DNA from: Dactylonectria macrodidyma
Taxonomy: Eukaryota; Ascomycota; Sordariomycetes; Hypocreales; Nectriaceae
DNA length: 64,000 bases
Direction of reading: 5' to 3'
NCBI GenBank assembly: GCA_020744425.1
Contig: JAGMUV010000004.1
Span: 4,154,001 to 4,218,000 of the forward strand
The first letter of the stretch is position 1. Each line of letters starts with the position of its first letter. The notes below the pieces were generated by a model, which was not told where the DNA came from, did not search any database, and was given only the letters and a program-made list of their open reading frames with translations. The translations under genes were made by a program, and so were the position numbers. This document shows positions 53,246 to 64,000 of the stretch, piece by piece.

Positions 53246-55446
53246 GGCTTCTGGTTTGTAACGAATGTATGCAATGAATGACGGTCGAGGGTCGAGCTTG
53301 AAAGAATGACAGAACCTACGCACTCCACGTCATTGGCGAAGGAATTGCTGGAGTAGATCATCCAAGTATATGACTCTGAGGGCGGCAAACCGACGGGCGG
53401 TAGTACATGTTCAGGTATGTGGCCCCAGTAAGGGGCTTGGAGGTTATGGAATAGCGCCTCAAGCCACATTCAATAGCTTGTCTAGATGCGCTGTCTGTAC
53501 CCATCTAAACGGTGGGTAGCCGTAAGTCTGACTGGGGTGGCGTATCGTATTTTTACAATAATCAATATTGGTACGTAAATATTCCACCGGCAGGTTCCAA
53601 TCTCATTGCTGAACAGAATTTACTCGATATGGCATGGCATTTCCAACTTTAAGCAGAGCACGATGGTTTTACGGGTACTCGTAGTGGTGTGATTCTATTA
53701 CTTCCGACCCTCCATAATGGTGATGGGGGAAGTACGACAAGTGTGGACTGGGAAGCAATATATGTATTGAACTACTCTGTATTCCTAGGAAATCTCAATG
53801 AGGTGTCAACCCAGAACGCTTGGCGTCATCTCTCTTGTGGAGGTTCAAGACGTTGTTTTGTTTGTCCTGTCAGCAAGCTCATTAGGGCGGAGACGATTGT
53901 TTGATTCAGAATCACCATCTACGGGTCTATTGCCAATACCCATCCTAGTCTGGTCATAGCTACTAACCCGAGAAGATTCTTGTACCCAGTTCCAGCTCAT
54001 CTGGCATCACCTGATCCACGCGCTCACAGGGGAAACGAGCCATCCTAATAGGTGCGTGGAAGATGTTAGTCCTGGTTTTCCTTAAGCGACAGCGCATTGG
54101 GGGAGGTCCAGGACTCGGGGAACCGGAGAGGCCTTGCAAATTACGCAGGGGGCTGTCCCACTGCTCCACCAACAACCAACAATCACACGAAGAACCCCGT
54201 TCTCTGCCGAGTCAGAACGACAAGAAGTATTTTCCTTGGCCGATCATATGATCCACGCCTAATAAAGCTTGTATTCATCGAGCTTAGTACCGCTGCTGAA
54301 ACGATAAACAACAACGGAGTCGCTCAATTTATCCTCAAGCGAAGGCCTTGGCCTCAAATATCGATTTGATTATCCATGTAATCCCCACTTTGTGGGTTGC
54401 TGATATTTTTCACCCACGTCTTTCTGGAATATCTGTTTGGCAGCACGACCACAATGATGATAGTTGTGGACACCTTGATGTCATATACTGCGATTCCTGG
54501 CCCAGCCTCTCATGTCTTCGGAGAATATATATCCGTAGTGACGCCTCCCGTCACACACTAGACTAACCGTCGGGAGTGGCTGCGACTGTCTCCTCGGGGG
54601 GCTTCTCAAAACCGAAGTTAGTAAAAATGGTGACGCTGCTAGTGAAAAATTCTTAGCAGTAGCTCACCGCACTAGTTTAGCAGCCGCCACATTACTCAAC
54701 AGAGAACCAAAAAATAACCTAGCCATGTCCAAATCCGATGCTTTAGTATGGATTGCCTCTAGCGTCGAATCGGGAACATCGAGATGGTCGTGGCTTGCTG
54801 ACTCGACAGACAAAAATGTAACAATGACCCGCAGTGGGTAAACTGGCGACACCGCGAGACTATTGAATTGACCCCATCAGCTAATCCCAAACGCAGTGGC
54901 ATCCGACTTTTATGCACAGAGCCGTCACACAAGACGCACTGCATTCACTGCTTAGGAAATGCCTTTTTTTTTCCTTCCCAAGCCGGCACTCAACCAAGAT
55001 TGACGAGAGGATGAGAGGACAAGGAAGGCTGAAAACGGCATCAAGCAGTTATAATCCAAGTATTTATCATGATACAAGCCCATCCTAAACCGGTATGTTT
55101 GCTGAGCAATCCGCAACGGAAAACTGTTACAAGCTCCCACTTTCCCTCGCAGTCCCCAGATCGCCACGAGAAGCCGTCCGAACCCCTCGATGGGCTATAA
55201 CCTCATGGGCTTTAATTATATCAGGACCTTCCGTACGTGTACCCACAATTCATATACGCTCTCTTCTGAGATCAGCTCCTAGCATTCGAAAAATAGGCTG
55301 AACCGCCTTGCCAAGGAGTCCAGTAGTGCTCCTGATTTGAGGTCTCGGGCAGCGATGGTTAGGTACGGTAAGCCAATCTGCGTTTGGCCAAACTTCATTA
55401 CAAGTGGCATCTGTCGTCGACACTGTGCTCGCAAAGTCGGCCATCA
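53246..55446. other. Long gene-poor spacer
   Basis: 2.2 kb with only short overlapping frames and no motif. No transposon ends were recognised. Confidence 0.5.
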
Positions 55447-56585
55447 TTATGACCGGGGGTACCCACCCCCATATGGAGCCTGGGGTGAATTGGGGTCATA
55501 GGTGACTTTGTCGTGGTTGATAATGACGTTTTGACCGGAGCTGGAGACACGAAGAGTGTTATGGCTGAGGACGATGCTAGAGACATCGGAAACGCGCTGG
55601 GAGGCTAGCCTTGACGTTATTAGGGGAGATCTGACTACCTGATGCACTCGAGGCTTGGCGTTTTGACTGCGGTGACGGTCCGCGAAATCGTAGCAGGTAC
55701 TGTTACTCAATTCCGCTTCGTAGATGGGGAGGATGTAGAAGGACAAGTTGGATACTTGCGATAGACTGGCCTTTGAAAACATGGAAAGTGCTGTTGTGTG
55801 CATGTCTATGCTATCCAGAGAGGTCATGGATCGTCTGTTGTTGATACAACGCCTGTATACCCTTGACCGCTGTAAGTCTTGCTCGAAGGCGGCGATTTCT
55901 ATGTCTGCCATTGATGTGAGTGTTCTGTCCTGGGGATATCTCGACCGAGATCTTGACTGTATCGATGGCAACATTGCCGAGCCAGCGGGATACAGGCTCT
56001 CGAACCTTCTCATCCTCAAATTTAAGTCTTGGTTCGTCCTGAGAACCTCTTCGACGAGAACGGAGAGCTGTCTATTGGACGCCTCTGCTGCCTCCATCAA
56101 CTGACTGTAATTCATTAGTGAGGGTTACTCAATTGCATCAAAAACATCTTAACGCACCATTGTAATATAGACAGCATCAAGGTCAAAGATGACTTGTGGT
56201 TTTGAAGCTGCTGAGCGATAGCGGTCAACTTGGACTCGTGTCTTGTCCACTTCAATCGGTCAAGGACTGAAATGTCACCATCGACATTCAGATCGTTGAT
56301 GATGTCACTCAGCTCTGAGTATGTAGTGACACAACCGGTCAACGTCGTGATGACATGTTCAAGCAATATGAGCGACGCTCGCTCCGCTGATACTTGGGTT
56401 CGACCGGTGATGTACGTCTGCAAGGATGTCGCAGCGGCCGAGATGCCGTTTACCTCCATGAGAAGATTTCGAACTAGCCGGACTGCGTCACTGGTGTAGA
56501 TACTCATGTTTGACAAGAATGACGTGATTTTGGCCCCGGCGGCGAGGAGCCCGACAACAGAGGCTGCGACAGATAACGGATCCAT
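55447..56585 (-). CDS. Solo STAND N-terminal-type (Fungal_N-like) helical domain protein
   Basis: Model complement(join(55447..56104, 56158..56585)), 361 aa. The 53-bp intron (GTGCGT donor, ACTAAT branch, TTACAG acceptor) joins in phase. The start MDPLSVAASVVGLLAAGAKI is the standard opening of the fungal N-terminal domain of STAND/NLR proteins. The helices that follow (VRLVRNLLMEVNGISAAATS and AERASLILLEHVITTLTGCV) fit it too. No NTPase P-loop or repeat domain follows. Instead there is a coiled-coil-like helix (ASNRQLSVLVEEVLRTNQDL), a Ser/Arg-rich linker and a short C-terminal tail ending APYGGGYPRS. It may be a stand-alone signalling or adaptor module, or a truncated NLR relative. The N-terminus is hydrophobic like HeLo-type pore domains, but membrane action is not shown. 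Confidence 0.78.
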
Positions 56586-57176
56586 TGTCTTGACCGATCA
56601 GAAGATACAAGCCAAAAATCCAGTCGGTCGAAATGGATTAATACGTGGAAATATTTAATATTTTGAGAATACGATGCTGCTTATCTGACGACTTAGCAGA
56701 AGCGGTGTGCCTTGCCAGCGATTCTACTCGCACTGCCCCGTTGCCTCGTTTTCGTCACTTTAGCTTTGTAGTCAGCCCAAGGCACACTACAGTGAACACA
56801 GCCTCTATCACAAAACATGCAGCTGCAGCCACTCGAATCCGGTTAGACCCAAGAGTTCTTCAGAATGTCATCGCGCCTGTTACTGAAGGCATAAATGAAA
56901 ATTGATGAAATTAATGGTGGATTAGTTGAAGTGATACCTGCTCGCAAAGCATTCGTCACCGCACATGTCTGGAATCTACGACATCGCAATCCAGATGAGT
57001 GATTGAACTGAAATGGGCGAGGAGGAGATAAATGATTTTAGACATCAGCAAATGCCTGGTTTTAATTGCAGCTAACTAAACCAATTTGATGAGCTACAAG
57101 TAGTAAATCTGCGGTGGCCAGGCCCTGAGACTAAATATGTCTCGGGTGTGCTAGACTTGTTCTCTCCAACTGGAAA
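56586..57176. other. Intergenic region
   Basis: AT-rich in its second half. No gene seen. Confidence 0.5.
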
Positions 57177-57787
57177 CTAGAAAGTGTGGAGATAATCGCC
57201 AATGAAGTTCTTTCCAAGCTTGGCCACAGCGTTGGCAATCTCACCAGCACCGAGGGAGTTGGCGAGCACCCTGGCCCATTCGGCCACAGTGCCCTGAATG
57301 GTAGTGACCAAGAAGCGATGCTACAAACCTGCGTCAGCAAAGCATGCCTTGGGATCTCTACAAACTGAGAAACTCTTACCTGGTAGGGCTTGTTGTTCTT
57401 GTCGTGAAGAGCAACCCAGCGGCCTTCTCCATTCTTGTTCTTCTGGCCGTACTGGAATCGATCGTTGATGTTGACGATGAAGGAGTCTTGCAAGAGTAAG
57501 TAAAGGTTTGTTCTGTTTGTCTCACGGGGCTACAACTCACTGCCCTCCTTTCTGATGCCAGGGATTTTGCCAATGTAGTCGGGGCTACCCTCATCCTTGT
57601 AGAAACGATCCTGGACGTAGAGAAGAACATCCACGTTTCCTTTGGACTGGTTGGTCGCTCTAACAATGTAGTATCGCGCGTTCTTGGTCGACCAGTTCTG
57701 CGACCACTCAATGCCCTGAGCAGCCTGCTCAGACTCCGCGGTGTAGGCGGGGATGATGAGAGTGTTACCGGACTCGGGGTAAGACAT
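57177..57787 (-). CDS. Orphan 165-aa soluble protein
   Basis: Model complement(join(57177..57320, 57380..57486, 57541..57787)). The start is MSYPESGNTLIIPAYTAESE. Introns of 54 and 59 bp join in phase. The acceptor TTTGTAG of the second intron is preferred, because it yields HRFLVTTIQGTVAEWARVLA and a stop at 57177; using the earlier CAG changes frame and gives poorer sequence. Features are GIEWSQNWSTKNARYYIVRA, NVDVLLYVQDRFY and FIVNINDRFQYGQKNKNGEG, suggesting beta strands, followed by a helical C-terminus (LGAGEIANAVAKLGKNFIGD). There is no signal peptide. I do not recognise the family. Exon structure and codon-like conservation of hydrophobic pattern support a real gene. Confidence 0.65.
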
Positions 57788-60573
57788 GGTGAAGATGATG
57801 TATGAGAGATGGGGTTGATGGGTAGGGAAGTGTTGGTTTGATTGCTGTGGATTGCTGAAAAGTTGGTATTGCGATGATGAGAAGAGATCGATTGAGAGCG
57901 GAAAAATCGTGACCTTTAAGTAGAATTTCACAATCACTTCGAGCACCATCTACAATGCTGTACTCGGTGATCTGTTAAGTCTCACCTGGTGACTTGCTTG
58001 GCTCATCTTGACGCATCACCAGTGATGCCATCTTCGTCTAGATTGTGGAATTCTCGCTTACACCAGTCTAGTCGAGTGATGCATCCAGAAAGCTGATTCT
58101 ATCCTATTGATTCACAATCCTCAGAAAAACTCATTTCTGTGGAGTAGTGTCATGCCATGAGCCGATGCAGAGCTTGCTCGGTGCCATTCTTGCCACATCA
58201 CAGGCAAACAAGCCACCGTTAAGTCAACTATAGTTTTGAGTGAGCCCGGGGTTCCAACGCCTACGCCCAACACCTGACACTTCTAACTTTCGCACATGCG
58301 AAGTGGAGCAGGGCTAGAAGAAGAAAAAATCACGAAACGGTATGTATTTGAGTTCTAATACGAGTACCGCAATCCAGATAGCACTACTATCAAAGAAAAA
58401 AATTCGTGGGCGAAATGATGCAAGTCTTGACCCTCAGCTTCCTCATATTCAGAATGGTGAGCACTCGGAAAACGAAAGAGTGTGCCAAAGGTCCCACCTC
58501 CGGCGGCAGACTGGACAGTGAAGTGTCTCAACCATCGATATTACAATTCAGCGTTTGTACTCGCCCAGCGTTCGGTCTCTAAAAACAACTGCATCGAAAG
58601 TGATAATAACTTGACTTAGACATACGTCTTGACAGAAACCTAGTGGTAGGTACAATTGAGGATGTCACCTCCACATGGAGGAGACATCTGTATTCCACAG
58701 AATAATTACTCCGTCCAGAAACTAGCCCAGCCCGACCCTCGTGCTCTAGCGAGCTGCATGGCGTCGGAGGCAGACAGCACTAGTTTCAGTGCGCGTCGCC
58801 ATGCTTTGAAGGAATGCAGACTACAGGCTTTTCGGTCCTGAGGCCGAGAGAGTTAAACTTAACCTCATCTGTCGGTAGTCTAAAGCTCCATGGCTTTGGC
58901 TATTTTGAGTAAACTTTCCCGTGGCTGGCTGTGCCACGCGGCCCACACGGTGGTATTATTGGTTTCCCCACAAAGGCTTTGTTATTGTGTTCAGGTCTGG
59001 TGAGTGATCCTGGTATTCAGATCATTCTAAGTCACTGACCGGGGTCATGGAACACAATCTTCATTCCAGGTTGCGCCTCGAGAGATAGAACCTTGCTGAA
59101 GCCTGTAAATAGGTTAGCTGTTTCAAATTGTGGCTGGCTGACGAAGTTCTGCCTAGTGTAGTCCAGGGCAATAGATCACTTCAGTATCTAACTTCCTCAT
59201 GAATAATACTCTCATTGGCTCATACAATCTGCTTAGGCTTTCGGTTAGTGAGTGATTTCGTCACTGAGTCCTGAGTTCTAACACGATCCGCCGAATCTCA
59301 CGATCATCCAGGTTGGAAGGCAAGGGGTGTCGATACCGGCTCAGTCGGCACGTTTGGGGCCGGGCCAGAGGACTGGTACAGTGGAGGCAGCGAGAAGCTT
59401 CTCATCACTTACAGATTATAGTTCACTACTTTAGGGCGAAGTGCCAACAATTGCCAGGCAAAGTTGCGTTCGTCCTCTGCACGATCAATTACCAATGCAG
59501 ACACCAGGATCAAGTTTATTGTATGGCTTACGAGCTTGGGACGAAGGTTATCACCCCAGGGCCGTACCCATAATTTACATCTCTGATTTACCCACCGCGG
59601 ATCGATGCTCATGTTCGCTACGCATTGGCAAGTGTAATTTCTCAAGTAAAACTTTTTTTGTGCGCAAGAGACACAAGAGACTTCTGCCGAGTCCGCCATG
59701 CTGTGCTCTAACGGACTTGTCGTCAGCCGAGTCTGATTCGAAAGATATGTGATAAATACTGGTGAAAACTCGCTAAGTTATCACACTTGCCCATGTGGCC
59801 ATCATTCGATGCACCGCCATTCCTACTACGCTCTTCACAGTGCCGTCACAGTACCGGTGGGTTTACTTCTAGCTATGTCTGTAGGTTTCAGAGAGGAATG
59901 AGTCGGTCAATAGTGTGTTGATCTCTAGTTTGAACTAGGGTCATCTCTCGTACCACCTTATCCGTACGGCGGCCGCAAACGAGGCATGTCGGCGCCTTAG
60001 CCCCTTGCAGCCGTATGGGAGAGAGCTGTCACAAATATGCTTCTCGATTCGTGAAGACAGCAGCTGGAGATGGAAAGCCTACGAAGTTACAACACATTTG
60101 TAAGTGACACTCGCATAGTGATGAAGATGGGTGGGCCGATTCCGAAGCGCTGTAGGGAAGTGCGAGTCCTTGGCGCGTAACGCCATCCTTAGTCTTCTAC
60201 AAGTGCAAAGCTTTTTCGCCTGAGTTGTCGGCTTAGCAATGCTTGCTTGATGGGAAACGAATGTCGTATGATGGAATTGGCGTCAGCTCTCATTGCCAAC
60301 ACTCGAGGTGAGGAAGTGGCTAGACACCATCATGATCGTGAAGCAAAGGGGGAGATCTTGTAGAGACTAGCACATGGATTGGGCTGTGCTGGACCGCCTT
60401 GGAAACTATAATTAGCGAAAGCCTTACTCGCATAAATGGCACATCGTAAAAGAGATGGGGTATAAGAACGTGAAGCCTCTCCCTGTTTTCTACGACTCTC
60501 TCTCATCAGACACCAAACCATCTCATCCCCATCTTTTCATTGACCACACGGAACAAAACCCAAGTACCACAAG
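57788..60573. other. Long gene-poor spacer
   Basis: 2.8 kb with no supported gene. Small plus- and minus-strand frames (58.7 and 59.3-59.7 kb) lack motifs and splice support. A TATAAG element at 60461-60466 lies 113 bp before the next start. Confidence 0.5.
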
Positions 60574-62594
60574 ATGGACTCTGCGCCGCTTGCAAACCGT
60601 CGCAACAAGCCCTCCGCTTGGAGGCTTGATCATCCTACCCCCGCCCCGGAAACGGAAGCAGCGCATTTCAACTCTCAGGGGTTCCAGAAAATGACCGATT
60701 CTATCATCGGGCAAGATGGAGTGCCTCCAGTTGATGGTGGCGATCGCCAATCCGGCGGTATGCACCGCTGTAAGTGAAACGGGACAATGCCGCAACATCA
60801 CCCCAGCTAATAATGACAGACATCGTCAAGATTGAGTCGCGATTCGAGAATAGCAAGACAGGTCTTTCCATCTGGAAAATTGGTACCGGATGGCTCATCC
60901 GCTCTGATCTCCTCGTCACCGCAGGCGACGTTGTGTATGACACAGAGTACCAGCTCGGCGGCGCCACGCAAGTCAAATGCTACATCGGCTATCGAGGACG
61001 CACCTCTCCAGAGAACTCGCAGATCCAACCTCGATATGGTCGACGTGTCGTGACCTCGTCTGAGTGGATCGACGAAGTGGCGACAAGCTCACGAGACATT
61101 GCCTTCATCCAGGTCGCAGAGCCATTTGACATTGATATTTGTACTTGCAAGGCACTTGAAGACGTCAAGATTGGCGAACCTGAGCCTGTCAGTGCTGTCC
61201 CTCGACAGGGTAAGTGAGCAAGGAGATTACGGACAAAGAAAGATGCTAATTCTGTATGCTCAACAGAGGAACCGGCCCCAGTCGTTCCCGAGACTGAAGA
61301 AAAGGTCAGTCTTACCGTCACCCACTGCAGTAGCTGTGGCGAGACTTGCAGCGACTCGGGCGTTGTCCCAGTCGAAGAACCTGTGGTTCAAGAAGAGGTA
61401 AAACCTGATGATGCTCCTTTCATCACCCCGTCTGTCAACATCGAGACCGAGTTTGAGATTATCCCGAAAGAACCCCCAGTCGCTTCTGACACAACTTCGG
61501 AGGTCGAGGACATTGCCCCAGTAGTTGAAACAGTGGTGGAAGCTGTCGAAGCGAGTACCACTACCAGCGAATTCTATGAAGTGCTCAAGACCGTTGCCAG
61601 TATCGACACCGAGTCTGATAATGCCGCCTCTCCCCTGCTTGGTTCCGACAGCAGTTCCGCCAGCGTCTCAGCAGGAGCCTTGCTCAGCTACGTCGTTGGA
61701 GCAGATACCATTTCTAGCACTGCCCCCACCAAGATTCATGGCGCTGCAGAGCGTGCGTTGCTCGCCGAGGCCTCTCTCCAGGCCGTCTTGGCGATTGAAG
61801 AATCTGCCGAGCTGGATGAGATCCTGAATCATATGGAACAAAACTGGAACGAAAATGCCCCCAAGGTTGATGAAGCTGCCGCACTTCTTCTTCCTTACCT
61901 CAAGGATTCGGCCAAGGGTGTTGCTTTCTTCGACCCAGCCGACAACGAGAAAGTTACGCAGCTGGCCAAGCGCAAGCACCTCCCGATCGGAAATCTTCAC
62001 GTAGTCGGTGCCGATGGAGTCGGCAAGGATTTCATCACGGGCTTATTTGGACCAACACGCCCTCTCCATGGTAAAAAGGAGGTCTTCAACTCCCTTGCCC
62101 CTGTCCTGAAGGGTGGAGTCGAGGCAATTGAGCAGCTTGTCTCTCGATCTGGCAAAGCTGCTGTAGCTGATTGGATTCCCAAGCTCCTCGAGACGGCAGC
62201 AGCTCGCAGTACTACGCTGGCCCCTATGTCTACTGGGCCTGATTACGAAGCAGCTCGAATCCTCCTACAGCGTGCCATCATGGCAGACGCCGCGCTGCAG
62301 GCAATTGCGGGCCTTTCTCAGCAGAAGCTTCAGGCTGTGAAGCTCCTTGCTCTCAATTCGGAGCATGTTGATGAGGATATTTTTGACTTCATCAAAAGAT
62401 TGATTCAGGAAATTGGGCCTCTCGCCGTCTCACCCGCTAAGCATGCTGTTAAGAAATTTGTTCGGCTGTTCATCGATGCTCCCCCGAAGCCTCAGCCGGT
62501 GGAGCAGGTGTCGATCAAACCGGCTCCAGGCAAGCTTGTTCTGCGACAACTGTTGCGTGAAAACAAAACCCCAGCCAGGGTGAGTAATGACTAG
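60574..62594 (+). CDS. Trypsin-fold pseudoprotease fused to a duplicated helical module
   Basis: Model join(60574..60769, 60820..61209, 61267..62594), 637 aa, introns of 50 and 57 bp. Residues ~65-190 match the N-terminal half of fungal V8/trypsin-like (PA clan) proteases: YIVKIESRF, GTGWLIRSDLLVTAGDVVYD, VKCYIGYRGR, RYGRRVVTSSEW, RDIAFIQVAEPF. The His of the usual TAGH is Asp102, and no GDSG-type serine region follows, so it cannot work as a serine protease. An acidic, Glu/Pro/Val-rich linker with CSSC leads to two related helical repeats, ERALLAEASLQAVLAI (near 357) and QRAIMADAALQAIAGL (near 530). The basic tail starts IKPAPGKLVLRQLL. A GTGAGT at the 3' end could allow an alternative last codon. 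No signal peptide; probably cytosolic. Function unknown; a binding or scaffold role is inferred. Confidence 0.8.
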
Positions 62595-62956
62595 AATATT
62601 AGAAGAGAGCGATTTACTCGAGCTGACGGTTTCCAAGGTCCTGTAATGCCCGGGATTGCTTGGTGTGGTTGATAGCATGAAATGGAGTTGTAGGGGACGT
62701 GTTGAAAGGGATGAGTTGCGAGCCAACAGGGGCCCCTGGATGGCGGAGTGCACTTGGAAACGGCCACCTCCGTACATTACTTTTCTTGGTCGGATCTTGG
62801 AGCTCGCTACTGTCTTTTGCATTGGTTTCATCCTTTTGGCCAAAGTTGATACTCAATTCATACTACTTGTTTGTCCTTGCTCAGACGTAAATTCTCACCG
62901 TACGTACTAACAAGCGGGCAAGCCCAAACAATGAGAACGTGTCGTTGATGTTGCAG
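62595..62956. other. Spacer before a start-less exon
   Basis: Short frames on both strands; no first exon could be joined to the frame that opens at about 62957. Confidence 0.4.
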
Positions 62957-63534
62957 CGGGGCAGCGCTCCGCGTTTTATGGGCCACTTTTGACATCCCTC
63001 TTCGAATTCTTTAAGCAAAGTAGGCACACTCAAGGCGCATCTAGAACAGAAGAAGAGCAAGAGTTGGCCATCAATGGGGTCTTTTGGGCGCTTAAGTACG
63101 ATCTCAAACCTCATGGCCAGATATTGGCGAGAATATGGGAAGGTGGGCATGAGCGAGACATGAACAAAGAAGACAGATCCGTCATTTCTGTGGTAGTTGA
63201 CGGAGCAGGCCTGGGCTTATGGGATACTGGGATCGCAGCCGATCTCGTAAAGAAGTACCTGTCACTGGACCACAACCGTGATGAATGGTATTTTTGGATT
63301 GAATCTCTTGGCTATGCCATAGCGATGCACAGATGGGTCTTAGCCGAGAATCTCGCAAACTCAACCAACTCTGATGGGTTTTCAAGGCGGCACGCCCAGG
63401 GACAATGGTTCGACACGATGGTAGATGCTTTACGCTGCAGAAGGTGCAAAGCTTTGGTGAAGAAGTCGGGTCCTCAGGTACATGAGGTAGTGGAATTGTG
63501 TAAGTATCACAGAGCAGCGATGGGACAGTTTTGA
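62957..63534 (+). CDS. Hypothetical protein exon, 5' end unresolved
   Basis: An open frame of about 190 codons runs from an acceptor-like GTTGCAG ending at 62956 to the TGA at 63534. It reads like real protein: FYGPLLTSLFEFFKQS, INGVFWALKYDLKPHGQILA, VISVVVDGAGLGLWDTGIAA and WYFWIESLGYAIAMHRWVLA. No ATG occurs in frame before residue ~70 (MNKEDRS), and no upstream exon was found. Either a first exon is missing from my model or the gene has lost its start. I do not recognise the family. A CRRC pair and a Lys-rich C-terminus are present. Confidence 0.4.
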
Positions 63535-63814
63535 GGACGTCTATTGCATCACCACCGGAGCCACGTGTCGACCACATAGCCTAACAAAATTTGCCAAAAT
63601 ATCAACGACCCGAGAGTTCCAAGAACGAGTTCCTCCGTCAAATGCTCACGGTGTATCTAGGGTAGATCTAGAAGTAGTTATGTTTGTAGTATCAATGCAT
63701 GCAACAATGAACCATCCAAGACTCCTCCCCATGCCGCCCCCTACCCGCAAGGCCCGAGTCCATTGGCTGCGAGACAAGGGAAAGCTAGAAGCCCAGTCTC
63801 TAGGCCAGCATGTC
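63535..63814. other. Spacer before the right-edge gene
   Basis: No supported gene. It holds the 3' flanks of two converging genes. Confidence 0.4.
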
Positions 63815-64000
63815 CTAGTTGCCTTCACCCCCAGCCTCCAGGTTATCCTCTAATCCCATCTCCTTGTACGCAGCGACCAGGTTCCCGACCCTACGGTCCT
63901 CTGGGTTCTCCGCAATGCTCACCACGTTGATGGGGAGCTGAGACTGAATGTGGGTCGCAATCAACGTCTTCATATCCTTGTCCTCTTCGCCAACATCAGC
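63815..64000 (-). CDS. C-terminal part of a gene cut by the window edge
   Basis: The minus strand is open for 61 codons from the window edge to a TAG at 63815-63817. The sequence (MKTLIATHIQSQLPINVVSI, then AENPEDRRVGNLVAAYKEMG) has normal protein character: an amphipathic helix, then a short strand and another helix, with an acidic Gly-rich end. It is too short to assign a family; the start and any introns lie beyond position 64000. Confidence 0.5.
   Translation of the reverse strand, partial: ADVGEEDKDMKTLIATHIQSQLPINVVSIAENPEDRRVGNLVAAYKEMGLEDNLEAGGEGN

Noticed and set aside
58656..59752. Short frames in the 57.8-60.5 kb spacer
   Set aside because: No conserved motif, no plausible introns; frames overlap on both strands.

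Overview
The window looks like part of a chromosome of a filamentous ascomycete (Pezizomycotina, most likely a Sordariomycete). Evidence: introns of about 46-111 bp with GTNNGT-type donors and (A/G)CT(A/G)AC-like branch sites, two Zn2Cys6 regulators, a DUF3632 protein, a rhodopsin-like fungal membrane protein, an rvt-type reverse-transcriptase-like gene and a NACHT-ankyrin NLR. Species cannot be fixed from the sequence. About twenty gene models were built by joining exons by hand, using phase agreement and protein motifs. No rRNA, tRNA, CRISPR array or intact transposon was seen.

Layout. 0.6-4.1 kb: a PLP aminotransferase (-) and an isocitrate-lyase-fold protein that has lost the catalytic cysteine motif (+), divergent from one promoter. 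5.4-9.8 kb: a bestrophin-type channel and a Zn2Cys6 regulator. 10.7-15.3 kb: a membrane-anchored DUF3445 (haem-dependent oxidative demethylase-like) gene meeting, tail to tail, a very large Cys-rich mucin-like secreted protein. 16.4-19.6 kb: an orphan secretory-type protein and an F-box-like protein. 20.4-23.4 kb: an rvt gene. 25.3-30.1 kb: an MFS permease of the anion:cation symporter family and a second Zn2Cys6 regulator.

30.9-62.6 kb has the character of an accessory region: a vWA + papain-like protease + zinc-ribbon protein, a tiny Cys-rich protein, a secreted alpha/beta hydrolase, a rhodopsin-like membrane protein, a frameshifted adenosine-deaminase growth-factor (ADGF) pseudogene, a lipase-NACHT-ankyrin NLR, DUF3632, a Thr-rich secreted protein, a solo STAND N-terminal-domain protein, an orphan 165-aa protein, and a trypsin-fold pseudoprotease with a duplicated helical module. 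Long gene-poor spacers, tandem repeats and a decayed gene separate them.

The most novel object is the vWA/papain-like/zinc-ribbon protein at 30867-33122. It has a full metal-ion (MIDAS) site, a full Gln-Cys-His-Asn papain signature at papain spacing, no signal or pro-peptide, and a hydrophobic Gly/Ala insertion splitting the vWA domain. Together with the NLR, the solo STAND-type domain and the pseudoprotease it suggests, by inference only, intracellular recognition or cell-death functions.
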